From assembly GCF_009866765.1 (NCBI RefSeq), contig NZ_CP019431.1, positions 3,348,001 through 3,412,000 on the forward strand: DNA of 64,000 nt. The letters are read 5' to 3'. The DNA comes from Pseudomonas sp. S35 (GTDB lineage Bacteria > Pseudomonadota > Gammaproteobacteria > Pseudomonadales > Pseudomonadaceae). Shown here piece by piece: positions 47,907 to 56,306 of this stretch. Position 1 is the first letter of the stretch; each line of letters starts with the position of its first letter. A model generated the notes under the pieces. It was given only the letters and a program-made list of their open reading frames with translations. It was not told the origin of the DNA and did no database searches. Position numbers and translations under genes: made by a program.

Positions 47907-49068
47907 CGACTACAACACTGGAACCAGGTTCGCGGGATTCGGTCTCGGCCAGACGCAGGCGCCAGCCGGTCGGGGTGGCGTCTGCGGCGAGGCCGGTCTG
48001 GGCCAGCGCGGCTTGCCAGGCATTATCGGCGCTGTTTCGAGGTACATCGGCGGGCAAGCTCAATTGCAACTCACCGTTCTCAAATATCAGGCCCTGCACG
48101 CTGCCCACCATAGACGGCATCGCATTGGCAGCGTGCAGTACCAGGCTGGCAAAACGCTGGGACGCATCGGTGCTGACCGGGTGCTGCCGGGCGCTTACTT
48201 GCTGACGCGCTTGCTGCAGTGGATTGAGGATCACCGGCAACTCGGGAAAGGCCTGCTTGACTCGCTGGCTCATCTGCAGCTTGAGTTGCTGGCCTTCACT
48301 GGCCTGGCGCGCAGCGTAAAGGTTCAGGCCCAGCAGCCACACGCCAATCGCCAATGCACAACAGGCCAGCGCCCCGCCCCAACCGGCAGGCGGCCCCGAC
48401 GCCTTGCCGACACCGCCGTGCAATCCCCACGCAGGCAAAGAAGCAGACCAGCGCTGCTGCGCAGGGTGTAGCTCATGCACTGCGGCGGGGGCGTCGTCAC
48501 CGAACCAGGCCAAGCGGCTGCCGCTGGCTGCCAGCGCGTCCAGGTTCGCCTGAACCTGCGGTTCGACCGCGCCTTGATCTGGGCCGTGGCGCAGCAGCAA
48601 ATACCCCTCCAGCACACAGGCATTGATGTGCCCGGCAGCCGGCACCGGCAGGCCATAAGGCGCGGGGTAGAGACCCCGCAACTTTAACCGGTGCTGGCTC
48701 AACATCTCACCCAAACGCTGCAGCACTACCGTCGGCAACCAACTGAGAAACACCCGTCCATCGGCATCGCGGGGGCTGTGAGTGACATGCATCTGTTCGC
48801 TGCGGCCGAGGATCAGCGCCTGCGCGGCACACCTCACCGCCGCCTGGATTTTCGCAGCCGACAGCGGCGGCAATTGCAAATGCGTGAGGACGCTGTCCGC
48901 GGGATGAAGAAAGCACTCCACGGCCTGCGGTTGAGCCGCCTGCCCCAGAATCGCCAGCGTGCTGACGCCGGTGTGGCTGACGCGACCGGTACGGTCCAGG
49001 TGTGCGAACGCAAGTTCGGTGTCCGGCGTGAGGCTGTCCAGCGGCGGCAAGGCAATGCGCAGACTCAT
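47896..49068 (-). CDS. gspL: type II secretion protein GspL (HxcY type)
   Basis: The 390-residue protein links the ATPase to the inner-membrane platform. The cytoplasmic domain has an actin-like fold (residues 1-235; LRIALPPLDSLTPDTELAFAHLDRTG). One transmembrane helix (GGALACCALAIGVWLLGLNLYA) precedes a periplasmic ferredoxin-like domain. The start at 49068 lies in an ATGA overlap with gspK. Confidence 0.88.
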   Translation of the reverse strand: MSLRIALPPLDSLTPDTELAFAHLDRTGRVSHTGVSTLAILGQAAQPQAVECFLHPADSVLTHLQLPPLSAAKIQAAVRCAAQALILGRSEQMHVTHSPRDADGRVFLSWLPTVVLQRLGEMLSQHRLKLRGLYPAPYGLPVPAAGHINACVLEGYLLLRHGPDQGAVEPQVQANLDALAASGSRLAWFGDDAPAAVHELHPAQQRWSASLPAWGLHGGVGKASGPPAGWGGALACCALAIGVWLLGLNLYAARQASEGQQLKLQMSQRVKQAFPELPVILNPLQQARQQVSARQHPVSTDASQRFASLVLHAANAMPSMVGSVQGLIFENGELQLSLPADVPRNSADNAWQAALAQTGLAADATPTGWRLRLAETESREPGSSVVVDDE

Positions 49069-50030
49069 ACCCCCAACCTCGACCAGATTACCCGGGGCAT
49101 GTCGCTCTCCGAGCGATACAGCAAGGCGTCCAAGCTGACCCGGCGCTTGTCGCGGCGGGCCTGGCCGTGGAGCAGAAACCACTCGCTGGTGATGCCAACG
49201 TCAAGATCGTCGACGCTCAATTGTGGCGCACGCAGGCGATTGAGAAAGTCGCCACGGTTGATAAACCACTGGCCCCGATCACGCTCTGCGACCAACACCT
49301 GCGCCTGGGTCAGCGATAACCCTGGCACCACCGCGGCCAATACCTCGGCGCTGGCGGTATTGCTGTTGACCCAGGTACTGACCGGGATAACGCTGACGTA
49401 GGGTGCCAGGCGCGCCAGCACGCGCTCATTCACACCCTGGATACCGCGCAGGTCGTCGAGGCTGCGCAGCATCGGCCGGGTTGCAGGAACGGGGTTGGCG
49501 TTGGCGTCTGGCGACGTCACCCGGCCGCTGTTAAACCGGTTTTGCCCTGGGTTTTGCGCGGGTTCTTGTTGCGGATAAGCGGCAATGACGCGCTGACTGA
49601 TGCGTTGCGCGACGCCGGCATCGATGCCAAGCATGGCGCACAGCTGCTCAAAACTGCGTAATTGCCTGGCATTGACACGCTCGCCGGCGATCAAGTTGCG
49701 CAGGTTGAACTTACCTTGCAGGTCTTCCAGGCGCCCTTCAAAGCTGGCACTCGGCGAGCCGTCCTTGATCGGTTGCGCCCACGGCTGGTCAAGCCGCGTC
49801 GGCGCTTCCTTGCGACGCGCATCCCACAGTATTTGCCGACTCAGTTCCAGGCCACCGAGCAATACCGCGCTGCCTTGCAGGCGTGATTGTTCAGCCTCCA
49901 GGGAACGGGTAAACACACTCTGGCGGGTGAGCATGCCGGCGGCGATGACTGCCACGAGGGCAGCAATCAGCAAAGCACTGATGATTGCCATGCCGCGCTG
50001 TTTCGCCACGTTGAGCGAAGCGTATTTCAT
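49065..50030 (-). CDS. gspK: type II secretion minor pseudopilin GspK (HxcX type)
   Basis: The protein is 321 residues. The N-terminal prepilin segment (KQRGMAIISALLIAALVAVIAAGMLTRQSVF) has the leader peptidase G-M site. The large globular domain contains GKFNLRNLIAGERVNARQLRSFEQLC and two helix-hairpin-helix-like modules (RSLDDLRGIQGVNERVLARLAPYVSVIP; LAAVVPGLSLTQAQVLVAERDRGQ). GspK caps the pseudopilus. It starts 8 bases after gspG. Confidence 0.92.
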   Translation of the reverse strand: MKYASLNVAKQRGMAIISALLIAALVAVIAAGMLTRQSVFTRSLEAEQSRLQGSAVLLGGLELSRQILWDARRKEAPTRLDQPWAQPIKDGSPSASFEGRLEDLQGKFNLRNLIAGERVNARQLRSFEQLCAMLGIDAGVAQRISQRVIAAYPQQEPAQNPGQNRFNSGRVTSPDANANPVPATRPMLRSLDDLRGIQGVNERVLARLAPYVSVIPVSTWVNSNTASAEVLAAVVPGLSLTQAQVLVAERDRGQWFINRGDFLNRLRAPQLSVDDLDVGITSEWFLLHGQARRDKRRVSLDALLYRSESDMPRVIWSRLGV

Positions 50031-50038
50031 GGCGGCGC

Positions 50039-50488
50039 TTAGAGCTGCCAGGAGCCGATATCGGCGTTCACGCCGTCGCCGTCAGGTTGCCCGTCAGCAC
50101 CAAGGGAGAAGATGTCGACTTCGCCGTTCGCGCCGGGGTTCAGGTAATGATAAGGGCGACCCCACGGGTCATTGGGCAAGCGCTCCAAGTAGGACCGCCA
50201 GTTGCTGCTCTTGGCGTCTGCCGGACGCTCCACCAACACCTTGAGCCCCTGGTTCATGTTCGGGTAGGTGCCGTGGTCGAGGCGATAGAGCTTGAGTGCC
50301 TGCATCAGCCCGGCGACATCCTGCCTGGCCGCCGTGGCCCTGGCCTGGTCCGGGCGGTCGAGCACCTTGGGCACGACCATGGCCGCGAGAATCCCGAGAA
50401 TGACCACCACCACCATGATCTCGATCAGGGTAAACCCCTGCTGACCACGACCACCTGCAGACTGAAATTTGACGCGAGCGACATCCAT
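50039..50488 (-). CDS. gspG: type II secretion major pseudopilin GspG (HxcT type)
   Basis: The protein is 149 residues from MDVARVKFQSAGGRGQQG, with the prepilin cleavage site G-FTLIEIMVVVVILGILAAM and the GspG calcium loop region DPWGRPYHYLNPGANGEVDIFSLGADGQPDGDG. Starts at 50497 and 50632 are in frame, but AAGG lies 9 bases before 50488. The gene is divergent from gspI, with a 146-base promoter region between them. Confidence 0.94.
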   Translation of the reverse strand: MDVARVKFQSAGGRGQQGFTLIEIMVVVVILGILAAMVVPKVLDRPDQARATAARQDVAGLMQALKLYRLDHGTYPNMNQGLKVLVERPADAKSSNWRSYLERLPNDPWGRPYHYLNPGANGEVDIFSLGADGQPDGDGVNADIGSWQL

Positions 50489-50634
50489 ATCAACCATCCT
50501 TGGCGTGTTTGCAATTCGGCGCGCAGTGTAACAAATGAACCAAATGGTGTATTGCAAAAACTCAGCAACACGCTGGGTCTTTTGCGCGTTTTCGGGTGTT
50601 ATCCTGCCGGCTGGTTTCCGCTGAAGAGTCACCC

Positions 50635-51021
50635 ATGGAGCTGTCGCGCAAGGAGCAAGGTTTTACGTTGATCGAGGTGCTGGTGGCGTTGGCGATTATT
50701 GCCGTGGCCATGTCGGCAGCCGTGCGCGTTGCAAGCCTGATGACCCAAAGCAATGGCCTGCTGCGGGACCGGTCATTGGCATTGCTGGCGGCGCAGGGCC
50801 GGCTGGCCGAGCTGCGTCTGGAAGGCCGGCTGGCACCGGGGCGCAAAACGTTCGACTGTGATCAGGGGCGCCTGCAACTGCGCTGCGAGCAGGCGATCAC
50901 AGCGAGCGCCGACCCACGGCTGATGCGCCTCACGCTGCTGGTCTCGGACCGCGAGCGCGAGGCGCCGCCATTGGCGCGGCTCGAGACGCTGCTTGGCCAG
51001 CCGCTGGAGAAGCGCGAATGA
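50635..51021 (+). CDS. gspI: type II secretion minor pseudopilin GspI (HxcV type)
   Basis: This 128-residue pseudopilin begins MELSRKEQGFTLIEVLVALA, with the prepilin site after Gly9. MTQSNGLLRDRSLALLAAQGRLAELRL and the C-terminal DREREAPPLARLETLLGQ are compatible with GspI. It is transcribed opposite to gspG and convergent with gspC. Confidence 0.9.
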   Translation: MELSRKEQGFTLIEVLVALAIIAVAMSAAVRVASLMTQSNGLLRDRSLALLAAQGRLAELRLEGRLAPGRKTFDCDQGRLQLRCEQAITASADPRLMRLTLLVSDREREAPPLARLETLLGQPLEKRE

Positions 51022-51027
51022 GCGGGC

Positions 51028-51459
51028 TCAGGGCCGCGTCAATGGCGGCATCAACGGGGCGTCGGGCAGCGTGCTGATCTTGAATCGAGCCCTCTCGTCG
51101 CCGCGCTCAATGACCACGGCATCTCGTTCAATCGCCACTACGCGCACTCCCTGGCTCAGCCGCTCACCCGCCAGGAACCCGCGCGCCGGTGCGCCGTTGA
51201 GACTGAGGATCGCCACCGCGCCGTGTGCACTGGTCATCACCCCCGAGACCTTGAGATCCATCACTACCGGCCTGTTGGAAAACCACTGCAATGCGGGGCT
51301 GTCGACCGCTGCTGGGGCGCCTTCGCGCTCGGTCGGCGATGGGCTCGATTGGGCAGGGGTCAGCAGCAGTGATGACCAGACCAGTACGCCCGCCAGCGCC
51401 GCGAGCAACGCCGCCGACTGCAACAGTTGCGCGGGCGACAAACGAAAAGTGTATGCCAA
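51028..51459 (-). CDS. gspC: type II secretion protein GspC (HxcP type), TTG start
   Basis: The protein is 143 residues from TTG at 51459 (MAYTFRLSPAQLLQSAALLAALAGVLVWSSLLL, one membrane helix). It has a periplasmic HR domain (QWFSNRPVVMDLKVSGVMTSAHGAVAILSLNGAPARGFLAGERL). The start is decided by a full AAGGAGG (51467-51473) seven bases upstream; no ATG is in a suitable place, and the longer frame to 52008 runs through the opposite gene. The protein is short, with no PDZ domain, as I recall for HxcP. It bridges the platform to the secretin. Confidence 0.88.
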   Translation of the reverse strand: MAYTFRLSPAQLLQSAALLAALAGVLVWSSLLLTPAQSSPSPTEREGAPAAVDSPALQWFSNRPVVMDLKVSGVMTSAHGAVAILSLNGAPARGFLAGERLSQGVRVVAIERDAVVIERGDERARFKISTLPDAPLMPPLTRP

Positions 51460-51540
51460 GACGAAACCTCCTTGTTGTCCTGTCGCGCAGTCTACAGCAC
51501 AACACTCGGTTTTTTCTCCACGACGACGGAGCGTTGCGTG

Positions 51541-52002
51541 ATGACCCAAGCCCGGCAACAAGGCTTTACCCTGATCGAGCTGATGGTGGTGCTCATTATT
51601 ATCGGCATCGCCAGTGCGGCGGTCGGCCTGAGTATCAAGCCAGACCCCCTGCACCTGCTGCGCCAGGACGCCAATCGACTGGTCCAACTGCTGCAGATCG
51701 CCCAGGCCGAAGCGCGCGCCGACGGGCGCCCGATCACCTGGCTGGCTGACGCCAAAGGGTTTCGCTTCAGCCGACGCAATGAACAAGGTACCGGCTTCGA
51801 TCAGTTCAACAGCGACCCGCAACTGCATCCCCGTGTGTGGGACACGCCAACGGTTCAGGTGCGCGTCATCCCCAAACAACGCGTGGTACTCAACGCCGAA
51901 TGGTTCGATGCGCCGCTGCACGTGCAGCTTTCGAACGGCCAGGGCAGCCTTTCGGTGCTGCGCAGCGCGGCGGGACAATTTCGCGTGGAGGCCACGCCAT
52001 GA
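51541..52002 (+). CDS. gspH: type II secretion minor pseudopilin GspH (HxcU type)
   Basis: The 153-residue pseudopilin begins MTQARQQGFTLIELMVVLIIIGIASAAVGL with the cleavage site at Gly8. RLVQLLQIAQAEARADGRPITW agrees with the GspH/FimT family. GGAG lies upstream. It overlaps gspJ by ATGA and is divergent from gspC. Confidence 0.92.
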   Translation: MTQARQQGFTLIELMVVLIIIGIASAAVGLSIKPDPLHLLRQDANRLVQLLQIAQAEARADGRPITWLADAKGFRFSRRNEQGTGFDQFNSDPQLHPRVWDTPTVQVRVIPKQRVVLNAEWFDAPLHVQLSNGQGSLSVLRSAAGQFRVEATP

Positions 52003-52610
52003 AGACACGACAGCGTGGCTTTACGCTGATTGAAGTGATGGTGGCGATCATGCTGATGGCGATCGTCAGCCTGATCGCCTGGCGCGGCCTCGACAGTGTG
52101 ACCCGTACCGACCAGCATTTGCAGGCCAGCACCGAACACACCGAAGCCATACTGCGCGCCCTGAACCAACTGGAGCGCGACCTGGCCCTGCGCGCCAGCA
52201 CCGAATTGCGCGCGCCGAACCTGACCGGGCGCGAGACCGAACCGGCACAAACGCCCGCAGCGATCAGCGTGCGCAGCGCGGACAACCAACGGTTTCGCCT
52301 TGACGTGATACGCACTGGCGCCACGTCGGCAGACGGTTTGCAGCGGGTACGCTGGTGGTTGCAGGGCCAAACCCTGTATCGCGCCACAGCGCCAGCGCGC
52401 AGCCACTTCCCTCTGCCCTCTCCGGGCGAAGGCGTGGCAGTATTGGACAAAGTCAGCGACCTGCAGGTGCGCGTCTGGGAGCCGGGCCAGGGTTGGCGTC
52501 AGTTGAGCGGCAATCGCCAGGACGAACCCCTGGGCCTGGAGATCAAGCTGACCCGCCAGACGCTACAGGGGGCAGAACATTATCGGCAGGTCGTGGGCCC
52601 GTTGAATTAG
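51999..52610 (+). CDS. gspJ: type II secretion minor pseudopilin GspJ (HxcW type)
   Basis: The 203-residue protein begins MKTRQRGFTLIEVMVAIMLMAIVSLIAWRGLDS, a prepilin signature. ALNQLERDLALRASTELRAPNL and RVRWWLQGQTLYRATAPA match GspJ. With GspI and GspK it should form the pseudopilus tip. It is the last gene of the T2SS cluster. Confidence 0.92.
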   Translation: MKTRQRGFTLIEVMVAIMLMAIVSLIAWRGLDSVTRTDQHLQASTEHTEAILRALNQLERDLALRASTELRAPNLTGRETEPAQTPAAISVRSADNQRFRLDVIRTGATSADGLQRVRWWLQGQTLYRATAPARSHFPLPSPGEGVAVLDKVSDLQVRVWEPGQGWRQLSGNRQDEPLGLEIKLTRQTLQGAEHYRQVVGPLN

Positions 52611-52659
52611 GCCCACAGCTGACGGGACTCATATTGGTGAGCCAACAGGAGTGAACCTT

Positions 52660-53085
52660 ATGCGCAGTTTTTCAGTGCAACGTATAGACCATGTGGTTCT
52701 ACGGGTGAAGGACATCGAGCTAAGCCTGGCCTTCTACACCGCGGTGCTGGGATGTGAGGTCAAAAAACGCCGTGACGACCTTGGCATGATTCACCTGAGC
52801 GCCGGAACCGCAATGATTGACCTGGTCGATGTAAGCGGACCGATCGGTCGTCAGGGTGGCAAGGCAGCAGGTAAGCAGCGGCACAACGTCGATCATGTCT
52901 GCCTGCGCGTTGAGCCGTTTGATGAGCAGGCCATTCTCAGCCACCTGGCCGATGCCGGTGTCTCGGCGCAAAAGGCGCAAATGCGCTATGGCGCCGAAGG
53001 TACAGGGCTGTCGATTTACTTCAACGACCCCGATGACAATCAAATCGAGTTAAAAGGCCCGGCTCAACCATTGCCTATGCCCTAG
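52660..53085 (+). CDS. VOC family (glyoxalase/dioxygenase superfamily) protein
   Basis: The 141-residue single-domain vicinal-oxygen-chelate protein starts at ATG 52660 behind AGGAG. Likely metal ligands are His in RIDHVVLRVKD, His in NVDHVCLRVEP and Glu in NQIELKGP. The closest architecture is small fosfomycin- or glyoxalase-like proteins; the substrate is not inferable. Its end overlaps the convergent fecR by 11 bases. Confidence 0.85.
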   Translation: MRSFSVQRIDHVVLRVKDIELSLAFYTAVLGCEVKKRRDDLGMIHLSAGTAMIDLVDVSGPIGRQGGKAAGKQRHNVDHVCLRVEPFDEQAILSHLADAGVSAQKAQMRYGAEGTGLSIYFNDPDDNQIELKGPAQPLPMP

Positions 53086-54010
53086 CTCCAATCAACACGA
53101 CCACCCCACCCCACTGCCTGACCCTGATCGGCAAACTCTGCTCCAGTGCTTCAAGCGTCTGCCGGGCATCATCCAGGGGGAACCGCCCGGTCACGCGCAA
53201 CCCGGCCACTGCGGCGTCCAACCGCACGATCCCGTTGCGATAAGGCCGAATGGCCTCCACCACGGTGGCCAGGGTCTGGTTGCGCACCACCAGCCAGCCA
53301 TCCAGCCAGGCCGTTTCCGTGGCGGCCATAGGCACTTGGGTGAGGATGCGCTGGTGGTCGAACAAGGTGCTCTGATGCATGCCGACGCGCTGCTGGCTAC
53401 CACTGGCAAAATGCAGCACCGCGTCGGCGTCGAGGGTAACCAGGCGCATGGCGTCGCCCTGCTCGCTTAACATAAGGCGACCGGTGGAGGCGCTTACCCT
53501 GCCGGCACGCGTAGTGACCTGCAACGGGCGCAACACCGTGACCAGCATTTCACCGGCGCGCAGTTCAAGGCCGTGCTGCTCGCTACCTTGCACCGAGATC
53601 ACCTGGCTGCGGGCATTGAGCCTGAGCGTGCTGCCGTCCGCCAATTGCCACGTGCGGCGCTCTGCCGTGCCGGTGGCGTAGGACTGCCCCGCCTCGTCGA
53701 AACGCGATACCCAACCCACCCCCGCTGCCAGCCCGACTGCACACAGGCTGGTGCGCAGGAATGCACGACGGCTGCTGGGCTGCTCCAGGCTACGCAGCAG
53801 TTGCGCGCTGGAGCGACCGCGCCAGGGCGAGGCCTTGAGCTGGTCCAGTCCCGCAATCAGTTGCGCGTAGACGTCGCGATGGCGCGCCGAGGTACTGCGC
53901 CACTGCTCCAGCGCGTCTTGCTGCGCCGCGCTGAATTCGCCGGACTGGATCTGCACCAGCCACCCAATGGCCTCCTCGGCCACCGGGTCGTTCAAGGGTT
54001 GCTTGCTCAC
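53075..54010 (-). CDS. FecR-type anti-sigma/sensor protein
   Basis: The 311-residue protein is the inner-membrane regulator of an ECF sigma factor. The N-terminal cytoplasmic DUF4880 domain (DPVAEEAIGWLVQIQSGEFSAAQQDALEQWRSTSARHRDVYAQL) binds the sigma factor. It is followed by SRRAFLRTSLCAVGLAAGVGWVSR (membrane segment with a twin-arginine-like start) and the periplasmic FecR domain (TWQLADGSTLRLNARSQVISVQGSEQHGLELRAGEMLVTV). Its start overlaps the fecI-type gene by 4 bases. The nearest receptor with a signalling domain is the TonB-dependent receptor at 59513. Confidence 0.92.
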   Translation of the reverse strand: MSKQPLNDPVAEEAIGWLVQIQSGEFSAAQQDALEQWRSTSARHRDVYAQLIAGLDQLKASPWRGRSSAQLLRSLEQPSSRRAFLRTSLCAVGLAAGVGWVSRFDEAGQSYATGTAERRTWQLADGSTLRLNARSQVISVQGSEQHGLELRAGEMLVTVLRPLQVTTRAGRVSASTGRLMLSEQGDAMRLVTLDADAVLHFASGSQQRVGMHQSTLFDHQRILTQVPMAATETAWLDGWLVVRNQTLATVVEAIRPYRNGIVRLDAAVAGLRVTGRFPLDDARQTLEALEQSLPIRVRQWGGVVVLIGARA

Positions 54011-54516
54011 TCGGTCAGCCCCAGGTAACAGGCACGCAGGGCCTGAGTCATCAATTGATGGATGCGCCCCAGCGACAGGCCCAACCGTTCACTGATCTGC
54101 GCGTAAGTCATGCCGTCCAACTGACTGTGTACAAACACCGCCTTGGCTTGGCCCGACAGACCATCCAGCAGCCGGTCGATGGCTAGCAGGCTTTCGATCA
54201 GGATCAGTTGCTCCTGCGGCGATGGATGCACGTGCTCCGGCACTTGCGCCAGGATCTGCAAGTAAGCCTTTTCCAGGTCGCGACGCCGCCAGCCCTCGTA
54301 CATCAGGCGCTGGGCGATGGTGGTCAGCAGTGCGCGCGGTTCGCGGATGGCGCTGGGATCGGGCAGCATCCACACCTTGAGGAAGGTCTCGGCGGCGATG
54401 TCCTCAGCGCTGTGGCTGCAACCGGTGCGGTAGGACAAGCGCGCACACAGCCAACTGTAGTGCTGCTGGAAAATCTGGCCGATCAGGCGGCTCTTGAGCA
54501 AGGCATTCGGGTCCAT
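54007..54516 (-). CDS. FecI-type ECF sigma factor
   Basis: The 169-residue sigma factor has region 2 (FQQHYSWLCARLSYRTGCSHSAEDIAAETFLKVWML) and region 4 (IDRLLDGLSGQAKAVFVHSQLDGMTYAQISERLGLSLGRIHQLMTQALRACY). It belongs to the iron-starvation/cell-surface-signalling group. FecI-type factors usually activate the gene of a cognate TonB receptor. No classical Fur box is evident upstream. Confidence 0.93.
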   Translation of the reverse strand: MDPNALLKSRLIGQIFQQHYSWLCARLSYRTGCSHSAEDIAAETFLKVWMLPDPSAIREPRALLTTIAQRLMYEGWRRRDLEKAYLQILAQVPEHVHPSPQEQLILIESLLAIDRLLDGLSGQAKAVFVHSQLDGMTYAQISERLGLSLGRIHQLMTQALRACYLGLTE

Positions 54517-54700
54517 AGGTCCATAGTCTTCATGGACTGCACACGCCAGCGGACAAGTGGTGGTGGGCCTGTCGGTTTGAGGTAGACCTGCATCCGGGCA
54601 GGTGAATCCAGTTTGCCCCAGTGGGCATCACTAGATAAAAGAATAAAAACATCCAATAAACTGCACTTTTTGCATAACCCTGGGCAACCCTGCAGGCACG

Positions 54701-54735
54701 CAAAAACACCGCCCGCGAACGTCGCAGGCGATGTG
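54701..54735 (-). terminator. terminator of the AfsA-HAD-P450-MFS operon
   Basis: On the minus strand, CACATCGCCTGCGACGTTCG...GGCGGTG folds into a stem followed by TTTTTG, just beyond the MFS stop codon. Confidence 0.7.
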
Positions 54736-54744
54736 CGGGTTGGC

Positions 54745-56292
54745 TCAGTTAGCCGCCAATTGCGCCTGTGTACGCTCTTGTTCACGCAGCGGTCGCACCA
54801 GCCAGGCGACCACGACGGTCAGCACCAGCAGGATCGCGGCCAATGCCCAGAGCACGCCGTGGAAAGCGCTGTCATAGCCGCCGATAAACAGGCTGTGCAC
54901 GGTGCCGGCCTGCTCAGCACTCAGGGCTTGCAACGCACCCGTGAGATTGCCGGCGGCCACGTCGTCGATCCAACGTTGCAGCGTCGAGGGATCGGGCGCC
55001 AGGCGGCTCAAGGTGGCGCGCAATTGAGTATCGAGCAAGGTGGCCAGCAACGAACCATACAACGCCACCGCAATTGCCTCGCTGCCGAGGCGAAAGGTGT
55101 TGAGCAAACCGGCGGCCATGCCGGCTTTCTGCTCGGGCACAGTCTTTAGCGCCAGGCCATCCACTAGCCCGGCCGACAGGCCCATGCCAATGCCCACCAG
55201 CAACAACGGCACTGCCAGTTGCCACAATGCGACGCCGACCTGGCTGACCCATGCCAACGACACCACGCCTACCAGCAACGCAATCAGGCTGACCTTGAGA
55301 ATGCCGATCGCCGACACCCCGCGTGCCGCCCACTTGCCGGCCAGAATCGGGCAGAACAGCATCGGCACCGTCAGCAGCAACATCGCCAAGCCTGCGTGAG
55401 TCGCGCTCAATTGCAGCACGCCGAACAGGTAGCTCGGCAAGTACGTCAGCAGGGTCACAAAGCCGAACGATGCCGCCACAGTAACCAACGCCAGGCCCAC
55501 AAACGGCCCGCTTGCCAGCAGCGACAGGTCCAGCATCGGCTGGCGATGGCGGCGTTCCTGCCAGGTAAATACCGCCAGCAACACCGCCGCGACCGCCACC
55601 AGGCCGAGCACGCCCGGGCTGCTCCAGCCCCACTGCGACCCCTGCACGATGGCAACCATCAGCGCCAGCAAGGCCAGCACAAACAACGTCGCGCCCGGCA
55701 CATCGAAGCGTGCGGTGCGTTCCGCCAGTTCGCCGTCTCGCGTGATCAACGGGCTGCCCAACAGCACAATCACCAACGTGACCGCATGTGCCCAGAAAAT
55801 CGCGCGCCAGCCGACACTGTCCAGCAGCAAGCCGGACAAGGTCGGGCCCAGGCTCACACCCAGCCCCGCAACGGTGCCGAACAAGGCAAACGCACGCAGC
55901 CGCGCCGGGCCGCTGAAGTGAGTGGAGAGGATGGCAATGCCGCACGAGAAAATCGCCGCCGCACCAATCCCCGCCAGGCCCCGCGCCGCGTCCAACAACC
56001 ACGCGCTGTCAGCCACCGCCGACAGCACCGAGGCCACCACATACAGCGACGCACCGGCCACAAAACAGCGCTTGCGCCCGAGCCGATCAGCCAGCGCGCC
56101 CCAGGCCAGGGTGAAGCAGGCAAATGCCAGGTTGAACGCGTTGACCACCCATTGCAGGCTGGTCAACGGCGCCTGGATATCGGCGCCGATGGCCGGCAGC
56201 GCAAGGGCCGTGCCGGAGATGGAGCTGGGCACGACGAATATCGCCAGCAGGATGATCGTGAGTAGAGCCGTGTCGGCAAACGAGTTTTTCAT
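54745..56292 (-). CDS. MFS exporter, 14-TM drug:H+ antiporter (EmrB/QacA) type
   Basis: The 515-residue inner-membrane protein starts MKNSFADTALLTIILLAIFVVPSSISGTALALPAIGADI. The stretch LQWVVNAFNLAFACFTLAWGALADRLGRKRCF holds the MFS loop motif of the DHA2 family. Around 14 hydrophobic segments are seen. It is the last gene of the operon, 14 bases after the P450 gene, and probably exports the product made by the upstream enzymes. Confidence 0.92.
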   Translation of the reverse strand: MKNSFADTALLTIILLAIFVVPSSISGTALALPAIGADIQAPLTSLQWVVNAFNLAFACFTLAWGALADRLGRKRCFVAGASLYVVASVLSAVADSAWLLDAARGLAGIGAAAIFSCGIAILSTHFSGPARLRAFALFGTVAGLGVSLGPTLSGLLLDSVGWRAIFWAHAVTLVIVLLGSPLITRDGELAERTARFDVPGATLFVLALLALMVAIVQGSQWGWSSPGVLGLVAVAAVLLAVFTWQERRHRQPMLDLSLLASGPFVGLALVTVAASFGFVTLLTYLPSYLFGVLQLSATHAGLAMLLLTVPMLFCPILAGKWAARGVSAIGILKVSLIALLVGVVSLAWVSQVGVALWQLAVPLLLVGIGMGLSAGLVDGLALKTVPEQKAGMAAGLLNTFRLGSEAIAVALYGSLLATLLDTQLRATLSRLAPDPSTLQRWIDDVAAGNLTGALQALSAEQAGTVHSLFIGGYDSAFHGVLWALAAILLVLTVVVAWLVRPLREQERTQAQLAAN

Positions 56293-56306
56293 GGGTCCTT
56301 CCAGGG

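Noticed and set aside
51028..52008. 326-residue version of the GspC protein
   Set aside because: The N-terminal 180 residues are the antisense of gspH; the real start is TTG 51459 with a perfect ribosome site.
53075..54516. FecIR as an ordinary siderophore regulator of an unrelated distant receptor
   Set aside because: Not excluded; I kept the link to the STN receptor only as a hypothesis because it is the nearest receptor with a signalling domain.
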